Notes under the pieces: generated by a model
Seen by the model: the letters and a program-made list of their open reading frames with translations, nothing else
Database searches by the model: none
What the model was told of the DNA's origin: nothing
Shown here: piece after piece, positions 1-6,632 of the stretch
How positions within the stretch are numbered: position 1 is the first letter of the stretch
How the letters are laid out: each line of letters begins with the position of its first letter
NCBI GenBank assembly: GCA_937875975.1
Contig: CALEEU010000340.1
Span: 1-7,442 of the forward strand
Reading direction: 5' to 3'
Length of the DNA: 7,442 bases
Source of the DNA: an uncultured Opitutia bacterium
GTDB taxonomy: Bacteria > Verrucomicrobiota > Verrucomicrobiia > Opitutales > UBA953
Made by a program: the position numbers and the translations under genes

Positions 1-68
1 CCGAGCACTCCTACGAGCGTAAGCTGGGGTATGAATCACTCGTGCTGAAGTTCCGCCCGCGAGCCTGA
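1..68 (+). CDS. C-terminal end of an upstream gene (partial, unidentified)
   Basis: The frame beginning at base 3 is open from the window edge to a TGA at 66-68 and encodes about 21 residues, ending in LVLKFRPRA. The mix of charged and hydrophobic residues and the G/C-rich third positions are like those of the genes downstream. The other two forward frames also give short reading frames here, so this is a likely rather than a proven gene end. Too little is visible to name a family. It would lie on the same strand as the following genes, with an 86-nt gap before the next start. Confidence 0.45.
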   Translation, partial: EHSYERKLGYESLVLKFRPRA

Positions 69-114
69 ACGGGGTTGCCAGCCGTCGGAGGCTTAATTAG
101 CCGTTCTTCACCCC

Positions 115-137
115 AACCTTCGCCTTGTGGCGGGGTT
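115..137 (+). other. possible RNA hairpin upstream of the membrane spermidine synthase-like gene
   Basis: CGCC (121-124) can pair with GGCG (129-132) across a TTGT loop. The stem can extend through a T120-G133 wobble and, with T119 bulged, through AACC (115-118) pairing with GGTT (134-137). That gives about nine pairs. The 3' arm ends 17 nt before the ATG at 155, and no T-run follows, so it does not look like a standard intrinsic terminator. It may be a 5' leader structure or a chance pairing in GC-rich DNA. Confidence 0.25.
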
Positions 138-154
138 CCAAACACGCACCCACC

Positions 155-2245
155 ATGTTCGCTTTCAGCCTGACCATCTTCTGGGGCGCCTGCCTGCTCT
201 TCCTCGTCCAGCCGCTGATCGCGCGCTTCATCCTGCCTTGGTTCGGCGGCGGACCGGCCGTCTGGACGACCTGCATGCTCTTCTTCCAGCTGCTCCTCCT
301 GGGCGGCTACGCTTACGCGCACTTCAGCATCAGCCGGCTGACGCCGCGCCGACAGGTCATCACCCACCTCTGCCTGCTGGCGCTCGCCGTGGCGCTGCTG
401 CCGATCACGCCAGGCGACCAATGGAAGCCCTCCGACGGCTCTGACGCCGCTGGACACATCCTGCTGCTACTCCTGGTCTGCCTCGGCCTACCCTACCTCG
501 TGCTCTCGGCTACCGGGCCGCTCCTGCAGGCCTGGTTCAGCAAGGCCAACCCCGGCGTCTCCCCTTATCGCCTCTACGCCCTCTCGAACATCGGCTCCCT
601 CCTCGCGTTGCTGGTCTACCCGTTCGTGCTCGAACCGCAGCTCGCCCGTCAGACTCAGGCTAACTGGTGGTCCATCGGACTCGCCCTCTACGCCGGCCTT
701 GCCGCTTGGTGTGGCCATAAAGTCTGGAAGAGCGCGGGAGCCGACACGAAGGCGTCCGTCGCGGACGATGCCGAAGAAGCCCCGTCGGCAAGCCGTAGGC
801 TGCTCTGGTTCGCCCTGCCTGCGTGTGGCGTGATGCTGCTCCTCGCGATCACCAATAAGCTCTGCCAGGACATCGCCGTCGTACCCTTCCTCTGGGTTCT
901 GCCGCTCAGCCTTTACCTACTTTCCTTCATCATCAGTTTCGACAGCCCACGTTGGTATCACCGCGGCTTCTGGCTGCCCCTGCTGGCCGGACTACTCGGC
1001 ATGGTGCTGCACAACCTCACCCAGGCGGAATCGCATCCGAACATCACCCCGCTCGCGACGCTCTACCTCGGCACGATGTTCGTCGCGTGCATGGTCTGCC
1101 ACGGCGAGGTCTTCCGCCTGCGCCCGGGGGCCAGCCGCCTGACCGGCTATTACCTTTCCATCTCCGCCGGCGGCGCGGCGGGCGGCCTCTTCGTCGCCCT
1201 CGTCGCCCCGTTCATCTTCCTGGATTACTTCGAGCTCCACCTCGCGTTGTTCCTCGCCGCGGCGCTCGTGCTCGGCGTCCTCCGCCAAGACGCCACGTGC
1301 TTCCTGCAGAAGGGCCGCGGTCGCTGGGGCTGGGCCGTCCTGCTCCTGCTCTTCCCAGTCTTCGGTTACGGCCTGTACGACGTCGCCGCGACGTCCCTGC
1401 GGGGCGCCCTTTCGGTCACCCGCGGTTTCTACGGCGTCCTCAAGGTCATCGACAACGACGCAGGCAACCCCGACCTGCACCACCTGACGCTGCAGCACGG
1501 CGCCACGATCCACGGCCTGCAATACGTCGACCCTGAGAAACGCACCGACCCCAGCAGCTACTATACCTCGACCAGCGGGGTCGGGCGCCTGCTCCGCACC
1601 CACAAGCCGGAGGGCGGACGCCGCGTCGGCGCCGTCGGCCTCGGCTCCGGCACCCTCGCCGCGTGGGGCCGCCCGGGCGACACGTTCCGCTTCTACGAGA
1701 TCAATGACGATGTGGCCCGGCTTGCGACGACCACGTTCACCTACCTCAAGGACTCCAAGGCGAAGACCGAACTGGTGATGGGTGACGCCCGCCTCTCGAT
1801 GGAGCGGGAGCCCGACCAGCGCTACGACGTCATCATCCTCGACGCCTTCAGCAGCGACGCCATCCCGGTGCACCTGCTCACGCTGGAGGCCTTCGCGACC
1901 TACCAGCGCCACCTCAAGCCTGACGGTGCCATCGTGATCCACGTCTCGAACCGCTACCTCGACCTCCACCCCGTGGTCTACCGCATCGCCGAGAAGATTG
2001 GCTTCCCAGCCATTACCATCGACGACAACGATACGGCCTACGAGGACGCTGGCTTCTATGGCTCGGACTGGATCATCATGACGCGAAACCAAGCCTTACT
2101 GAAGCAGCCGCTCCTGCTCGACGTGACCAGCGCCCCGGTTGAATTCTCGGCCCGCGTCCTCCCCTGGACTGACGAACGGAGCGATTTACTCCGCATCATG
2201 GTCTCCGAGGAAGGCAGCTTCCTCCGCTGGTTGCAGGGACTCTGA
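155..2245 (+). CDS. polytopic membrane protein with C-terminal spermidine synthase-like domain
   Basis: The 696-residue product belongs to the family usually annotated as fused MFS/spermidine synthase. Residues 1-410 hold about a dozen hydrophobic segments. They include the family-like stretches SPYRLYALSNIGS (136-148), ending in a YPFVLEP, and CHGEVFRLRP (315-324) followed by a Gly-rich GGAAGG helix. From about residue 425 there is a Rossmann-type domain. Its beta-hairpin is LTLQHGATIHGLQ (444-456), then a YYTSTSGVGR segment, a nucleotide-binding loop GLGSGT (495-500), YEIND with ribose-type Glu515, GDAR with Asp544, and LDAFSSDAIP with Asp563 and Asp568. Known soluble spermidine synthases move an aminopropyl group from decarboxylated S-adenosylmethionine to putrescine. 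Here Ser498 sits where they have the Asp of GGGDGG, so the substrate or the reaction may differ. The ATG at 155 was preferred to the TTG at 125 because it begins directly with the first membrane segment; no Shine-Dalgarno is seen. Its real substrate is unknown. No other polyamine gene is visible nearby. Confidence 0.9.
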   Translation: MFAFSLTIFWGACLLFLVQPLIARFILPWFGGGPAVWTTCMLFFQLLLLGGYAYAHFSISRLTPRRQVITHLCLLALAVALLPITPGDQWKPSDGSDAAGHILLLLLVCLGLPYLVLSATGPLLQAWFSKANPGVSPYRLYALSNIGSLLALLVYPFVLEPQLARQTQANWWSIGLALYAGLAAWCGHKVWKSAGADTKASVADDAEEAPSASRRLLWFALPACGVMLLLAITNKLCQDIAVVPFLWVLPLSLYLLSFIISFDSPRWYHRGFWLPLLAGLLGMVLHNLTQAESHPNITPLATLYLGTMFVACMVCHGEVFRLRPGASRLTGYYLSISAGGAAGGLFVALVAPFIFLDYFELHLALFLAAALVLGVLRQDATCFLQKGRGRWGWAVLLLLFPVFGYGLYDVAATSLRGALSVTRGFYGVLKVIDNDAGNPDLHHLTLQHGATIHGLQYVDPEKRTDPSSYYTSTSGVGRLLRTHKPEGGRRVGAVGLGSGTLAAWGRPGDTFRFYEINDDVARLATTTFTYLKDSKAKTELVMGDARLSMEREPDQRYDVIILDAFSSDAIPVHLLTLEAFATYQRHLKPDGAIVIHVSNRYLDLHPVVYRIAEKIGFPAITIDDNDTAYEDAGFYGSDWIIMTRNQALLKQPLLLDVTSAPVEFSARVLPWTDERSDLLRIMVSEEGSFLRWLQGL

Positions 2246-2255
2246 GTCGGTTGAA

Positions 2256-2283
2256 GATGGACGATGAGGGATGAATGAAGGAC
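2256..2283 (+). repeat. four degenerate 7-nt tandem units in the spacer
   Basis: GATG recurs at 2256, 2263 and 2270 at exact 7-nt spacing. A fourth unit, GAAGGAC at 2277, differs from the first (GATGGAC) at one position. The purine-rich 28-nt block begins 10 nt after the stop of the preceding gene. It includes GAGGG at 2266-2270, which could act as a ribosome site for an alternative ATG at 2275. The function is unknown, and a chance low-complexity tract is possible. Confidence 0.4.
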
Positions 2284-2322
2284 ATTGCCCGAAAGCCTTC
2301 GTCGGCCTATCCCTACCCCTCC

Positions 2323-4995
2323 ATGAGCCCCGCCCGTCTCACTCTTGCCCTGCTCCTAGGTGCGCTGAGCTCCCTCGCGGCCGAGCCGGTAAAAAAACCT
2401 GCGCCGCGCGAAGGCCGTAAGACGAAGTCCTACGCGCCGCAGCCCTGGGGCACTTGGGTCGAAGCCGACTTCCCGTTCTTCTCCTCGATCCTCGACGCCC
2501 GTCGCGAAGGAACCGGCAAGGACAACCTCACGCCCCGCGGGCTGATCATCAAACTCCCGCACGATACCTGGGCCTGCTTCGACACCGACCTGCTCCGTGT
2601 CTCTGCGGTCTGGCGCGGCAAGGGCGTCAGCGATAAGGCCCTCGCGCCCGGCTCTTACCATGATCCGGGCCGCAAGACGCTCGGCGGCCAGTTCCCCGCG
2701 CCTCAGCCCGAAGGCAAGCTCTGGCTCGGCCACGCCGTCATCCCCGGTTGGCAGCTCGGCGCCACGGTCGACCGCACCGACCCGCGCTCTCCCGCCCCTT
2801 CGCCCACGGAAGTCGGCCGCGGTCCTATCCCGACGTCGCTCGGGCGATTCCAATCCGTCGAACTCGTCGGCCAGGACGTCGTCCTGACCTATCGCGTCGC
2901 CGACGCCACCGTCCGCGAACTCTGGAAAGCCAGCGAGCGCGCCGGCCACGTCGTCATCGAACGCCACCTCGCCGTCACGGCCCACGCCCAAGACCTCCTG
3001 CTCATCGTCGGCACGCGCCGCCAAGGCCCTTCGCAGGAACTCGAGACCGGCGTCGCCGTCACCGGCCCGGCTGAACTCGCCTCCGACGATGATTTCTTCG
3101 TGGTGAAGGTGCCGGCCAACACCGCGCCCGCCGCCCTCTGCGTCACGCTCTGCGACGAGCACGCCGCGCCCCCGGTGTCCGCGCGGCCCATCCCGACCGG
3201 TCCCTCGGCCCGTCGCTGGCAAGCCGAGGTGAAGACCAAAGTTGACGTGACCGGAAGCACCGAAACCTACGCCATCGATCATGTCGCCCTGCCGGTCGAT
3301 AATCCCTGGAAACGCGCTGTCCGCACGGGCGACATCCAGTTCCGCAAGGACGGCACCGCGGTCGTCGTCACGCTCGACGGCGACGTCTGGCTGGCCCGCG
3401 GCCTGAAGGTCGGCGGGACCGACGTCACCTGGCGCCGCTTCGCCTCCGGCCTGCATGAGCCGATGACCTGCGCCGTGCGCGACGACGAGATCTTCGTCTT
3501 CGACCGCAACGGCGTCTGGCGCCTGCGCGATACGGACGGCGACGGCGAGGCCGACGTCCATGACCTCTTCTCCAACGCCTTCGCGCAGACGGCCGACATG
3601 CGCGAGTTCCCCAGCACCCTCCGCCTCGGACCCAAAGGCGAATTCGTGATCGCCAAGGGTGGCCAGGAAGCGACGACCATCGGCAAGCACAACGGCAGCG
3701 TCCTGCGTCTCTCCGCCGACGGCCGCACCGCCACCCGCCTCGGCTATGGCCTCCGCCAGCCGAATATCTCCGTCCATCCACGCACCGGTCTCGTCGTCTC
3801 AAGCGACCAACAAGGCCAGTACATCCCGAGCACGCCCTTGCACATCATCGAGGGCGATCAGTTCTACGGCTTCCTCAGCGATAAACTCCCGAAAGAAAGC
3901 TACCCGGCGCCGATCGCCACCCCGCTCACCTGGATCCCGCATGCGGTCAACGCCTCCGCCCTCTCGCAGGTCTGGCTGGTCGACGCGCAGATGGGGCCGC
4001 TCAACGACCAGATGGTCCAGATCTGTTTCAACCAGCCGGACCTCCTGCGCGTGCTCTGGAACCACCGTGGCGCCAAGCCCCAGGCCAGCGTCGTCAGCGT
4101 CGCCAAAGGCTTCGCCACCCCGCCGCTCAACGGCTCCGTCAATCCCGTCGACGGCCAGCTGTATGTCGCCGGCTTCCAGATCGCCGGCTGGGGCAATACC
4201 CTCGATACCCTCTCGGGCATCGAACGCGTCCGCTACACCGGCGCCCCTTCGTTGACGCCCCGCGAGATCATCCCGACCGACCGCGGCATCCTGCTGCGCT
4301 TCGACGTCGCCCTCGATCCGGCCAAGGCCGCCAACCCCGAGAGCTACTCTCTCGCGACTTGGCGCTACAAACGAGCCCCTTCCTATGGCTCGGCCCAATA
4401 CAAAGCCGACGGCAAGACCGGCAACGACTGGCTGACCGCCAGCAGCGCCTACGTGAGCCTGGACGGCAAGAGCGTCTTCATCGGCGTCCCGGGCCTTAAG
4501 CCGGTCGAGCAGCTCCGCCTCGGCTGGGACCTCAAGTCGTCCGGCGGCGCCGAGATGCGTGCGAACGCCTACACGACCCCTTACGAGCTCACGAAATTCG
4601 ACCCCGTCACCGAAGGCTTCGGGCCGATCGAAGTCGACCTCACCCCACGCGCCGCGATCGCGAAGAAAGCCGAAGTCATCTCCGCCCAGGAGGGCCAGCG
4701 CCTCGCCACCATGTTCGGCTGCGTCGCCTGCCACTCCGTCACGGATACGACGATGTCCAACGTTGGACCCAAGTGGAAGGGCTTGTTCGGCTCGAAACGC
4801 GACTATGTGACCGAGAATGGCAAGAAGGGTTCGACGCTCGTCGACGCGGCTTACCTGCGCGAGTCGATCCTCGAACCCAACGCCAAGCGCCACGCCTCGT
4901 TCCTTAAGTCCGAGTTCGCCATGCCCAGTTTCGCCGGCGTGCTCACCGACGCCCAAGTCGACTCGCTGGTGCTCTATATCCGGACGTTAAAGTGA
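2323..4995 (+). CDS. exported DUF6797 / beta-propeller / cytochrome c fusion protein
   Basis: The 890-residue product starts with a Sec-type signal peptide (residues 1 to about 20, cleavage near SLA-AEP). A DUF6797-like region follows, beginning near PWGTWVEADFP (from 41). From about residue 325 to 640 there is a beta-propeller like those of PVC-group membrane-bound dehydrogenase domains and glucose/sorbosone dehydrogenases. It contains GLHEPMTCAV, a DTDGDGEAD acidic loop (403-411) and GLRQPNISVHP. A beta-rich segment follows. The last 100 residues are a class I cytochrome c with one CVACH haem site (Cys800, Cys803, His804) and a probable axial Met867 in AMPSF. This points to an extracytoplasmic redox role, possibly oxidation of a sugar or alcohol with electrons passed to the haem; the substrate is unknown and no catalytic residues can be named. 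An in-frame ATG at 2275 has GAGG 5 nt upstream and would add 16 residues. I chose 2323 because it gives a compact signal peptide, but the start is uncertain. An A7 run at 2391-2397 keeps the frame. Confidence 0.9.
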   Translation: MSPARLTLALLLGALSSLAAEPVKKPAPREGRKTKSYAPQPWGTWVEADFPFFSSILDARREGTGKDNLTPRGLIIKLPHDTWACFDTDLLRVSAVWRGKGVSDKALAPGSYHDPGRKTLGGQFPAPQPEGKLWLGHAVIPGWQLGATVDRTDPRSPAPSPTEVGRGPIPTSLGRFQSVELVGQDVVLTYRVADATVRELWKASERAGHVVIERHLAVTAHAQDLLLIVGTRRQGPSQELETGVAVTGPAELASDDDFFVVKVPANTAPAALCVTLCDEHAAPPVSARPIPTGPSARRWQAEVKTKVDVTGSTETYAIDHVALPVDNPWKRAVRTGDIQFRKDGTAVVVTLDGDVWLARGLKVGGTDVTWRRFASGLHEPMTCAVRDDEIFVFDRNGVWRLRDTDGDGEADVHDLFSNAFAQTADMREFPSTLRLGPKGEFVIAKGGQEATTIGKHNGSVLRLSADGRTATRLGYGLRQPNISVHPRTGLVVSSDQQGQYIPSTPLHIIEGDQFYGFLSDKLPKESYPAPIATPLTWIPHAVNASALSQVWLVDAQMGPLNDQMVQICFNQPDLLRVLWNHRGAKPQASVVSVAKGFATPPLNGSVNPVDGQLYVAGFQIAGWGNTLDTLSGIERVRYTGAPSLTPREIIPTDRGILLRFDVALDPAKAANPESYSLATWRYKRAPSYGSAQYKADGKTGNDWLTASSAYVSLDGKSVFIGVPGLKPVEQLRLGWDLKSSGGAEMRANAYTTPYELTKFDPVTEGFGPIEVDLTPRAAIAKKAEVISAQEGQRLATMFGCVACHSVTDTTMSNVGPKWKGLFGSKRDYVTENGKKGSTLVDAAYLRESILEPNAKRHASFLKSEFAMPSFAGVLTDAQVDSLVLYIRTLK

Positions 4996-5014
4996 CCCAT
5001 CGGCCGGTTTTATC

Positions 5015-5038
5015 GCAACTCCTGCCCTTGGGAGTTGT
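5015..5038 (+). promoter_or_regulatory. inverted repeat overlapping the only SD-like sequence before the esterase gene
   Basis: CAACTCC (5016-5022) and GGAGTTG (5031-5037) are perfect complements around an 8-nt loop, with a possible extra G5015-T5038 wobble pair. The hairpin starts 20 nt after the preceding stop codon and ends 10 nt before the ATG at 5048. No T-run follows, so it would be a weak intrinsic terminator at best. The GGAG that could serve as a ribosome site lies in the 3' arm, so the hairpin may instead mask it; the 13-nt gap from GGAG to the ATG is long for a Shine-Dalgarno. Either role is inference. Confidence 0.4.
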
Positions 5039-5047
5039 TAGATAAGC

Positions 5048-6625
5048 ATGCCCACCCCGCGCTCCACCCTGCTCGCCCTGCTCTGCCTGGCCGCCTGCCA
5101 GGTCCTCACCGCAGCCGATCTGAAACTGCCAGCCCTCTTCTCGGACCATATGGTCCTCCAGCGCGACAAGGCCGTGGCGGTCTGGGGCTGGGCCGACGCC
5201 GACGAGGAGATCACCGTCGAATTCGCCGGCCAAAAGAAGTCCGCCAAAGCCGATGCATCCGGCAAGTGGTCGCTCCGCCTCGACCCGCTCACGGCCAGCG
5301 CGGACAGCCGCAAGCTCATCGCCACGGGTAAGGACGGACGGAAGGCGGAGGTCTCCGACGTGCTGGTCGGCGACGTCTGGCTCGGCTCGGGTCAGTCGAA
5401 CATGGCGATGACGGTCAATCGCGCGAAGGACTTCGAGAAAGAGAAGGCCGCCGCGACCTTCCCGCTGATCCGTCACTTCAAGGAAGAGTCCGCGGGTGCC
5501 GCCACGGCGCAGACGCAATCAAAGGGCAAGTGGCTCGCTTGCACGCCCGACAACGTCGGCGCCTTCAGCGCGACACTCTACTTCTTCGGCCGTGAGATCC
5601 ACCGGGAGGTCGGCGTGCCGGTCGGCTTGATCAACACCTCCGTCGGCGGCACCCCGATCGAGTCGTGGATTGCCCCAGAAGTCCAAGAGACCAAGCCCGA
5701 ACTTAGCGCCGCATTGAAAGCCCAGAGCGCCGCCCTGCCCAAGATCGACCCGGAAAAGGCGAAAGCCGACTACGCAGTCGAACTCAAGAAATTCAAGGCC
5801 GCGAAAGCCAAGGCCCTTGCGGAGGGCACGAAGGCACCCCGCCCTCCGCGTAACGCCGCTGAGGTCAGTGAACGCAAAGGCTCTTATGGCCAGCTGTTCA
5901 ACGGCAAGGTCGCCCCGCTCGTGCCGTACACGCTCAAAGGCATGCTCTGGTATCAAGGCGAAGCGAACTCCTCCGATACCCGCGCCCCGCTCTACGTCCA
6001 CCAGCTCTCGGCGCTGGTCACCGACTGGCGCACCCGCTGGGGCGAAGAACTGCCCTTCGCTTGGGTGCAGCTCCCGAACTTCTCCCGCCCCGGCGAAGGC
6101 TGGCCATTGATCCGGGAGTCGATGCTCAAGACGCTCGCGCTGCCGAAGACGGGCATGGCCGTGACCATCGACGTCGGGGAGGCGAAAGATATTCACCCCA
6201 AGGATAAACAGGAGGTCGGTCGCCGCTTGTCGCTGTGGGCTCTCGGTAACGTCTACGGACGCAAAGTCGCCGCCGCGAGCGGACCACTGCCTGCCGGCCA
6301 CGAAATCAAGGATGGCGCCGTCTTCGTCACCCTCGCCCATGCCGACGGCCTCAAGACCCGCGACGGTGCTCCCGTGAAGGGCTTCCAGCTCGCCGGAGCC
6401 GACAAGCAGTGGAAGCCGGCGACCGCCCGGATCGATGGCGCCCGGCTCGTCGTGACCAGCGCGGAAATCCCCGCGCCGGTCGCCCTGCGCTACGCTTGGG
6501 TGGATAATCCTGAAACGAATCTGGTCAACGGTGCCAACCTTCCCGCCTCGCCCTTCCGCACCGACGACTGGGCCCCGCTTCCCGCGCCCGCTCCCGCCGC
6601 CAAGGGCAAAGGTAAGACCAAATAA
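5048..6625 (+). CDS. sialate O-acetylesterase-family SGNH hydrolase, exported
   Basis: The 525-residue protein belongs to the SASA/SGNH hydrolase family, whose members remove O-acetyl groups from sialic acids or other acetylated sugars. After the signal sequence comes the typical opening LPALFSDHMVLQR. A small beta domain follows, then VGDVWLGSGQSNM with nucleophile Ser117. GMLWYQGEAN (Trp301 to Asn307) matches the oxyanion-hole region, and DIHPKDK supplies catalytic Asp381 and His383, so the active site looks complete. A Lys/Ala-rich charged segment lies at about 213-277 before the conserved LFNGKVAPL. The C-terminal domain is beta-rich and ends in a Pro/Ala then Lys-rich tail. The signal peptide contains LAAC (14-17), which fits a lipobox, but ordinary cleavage near TAA-D at 23 is also possible. 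The stop is 7 nt before the sulfatase start, suggesting one transcript. The true sugar substrate cannot be told; many bacteria with this family act on plant or algal acetylated glycans rather than sialic acid. Confidence 0.92.
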   Translation: MPTPRSTLLALLCLAACQVLTAADLKLPALFSDHMVLQRDKAVAVWGWADADEEITVEFAGQKKSAKADASGKWSLRLDPLTASADSRKLIATGKDGRKAEVSDVLVGDVWLGSGQSNMAMTVNRAKDFEKEKAAATFPLIRHFKEESAGAATAQTQSKGKWLACTPDNVGAFSATLYFFGREIHREVGVPVGLINTSVGGTPIESWIAPEVQETKPELSAALKAQSAALPKIDPEKAKADYAVELKKFKAAKAKALAEGTKAPRPPRNAAEVSERKGSYGQLFNGKVAPLVPYTLKGMLWYQGEANSSDTRAPLYVHQLSALVTDWRTRWGEELPFAWVQLPNFSRPGEGWPLIRESMLKTLALPKTGMAVTIDVGEAKDIHPKDKQEVGRRLSLWALGNVYGRKVAAASGPLPAGHEIKDGAVFVTLAHADGLKTRDGAPVKGFQLAGADKQWKPATARIDGARLVVTSAEIPAPVALRYAWVDNPETNLVNGANLPASPFRTDDWAPLPAPAPAAKGKGKTK

Positions 6626-6632
6626 TTCACCT

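Noticed and set aside
75..99. Promoter-like TTGCCA (75-80) and TAATTA (94-99) in the first spacer
   Set aside because: The spacing is only 13 nt, well short of the usual 16-18, and the bases at proper spacing are not -10-like. The AT-rich patch alone is too weak to call a promoter.
90..102. Short inverted repeat GGCT/AGCC around TAATT
   Set aside because: Only four pairs and no T-run; not enough for a terminator or operator call.
11..457. Antisense frame of 148 codons across the first spacer
   Set aside because: Most of it is opposite the membrane protein's first helices; the translation is Glu/Arg/Gln/Ala-rich with no motif, and no ribosome site or promoter was recognised.
992..2092. Long antisense reading frame (366 codons) opposite the membrane spermidine synthase-like gene
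   Set aside because: It lies wholly inside a well-supported gene; its Val/Asp/Glu/Gly/Arg-rich translation shows no family motif and is the expected by-product of G/C-rich third positions.
2391..2397. A7 run as a possible programmed frameshift site
   Set aside because: It sits just after the signal peptide and the long downstream domains continue in the same frame; there is no useful alternative frame or stimulatory signal.
2356..4956. Antisense frames of 473 and 385 codons opposite the cytochrome fusion gene
   Set aside because: The sense strand carries a signal peptide, a propeller and a CxxCH haem site. The antisense translations are low-complexity and without recognisable domains.
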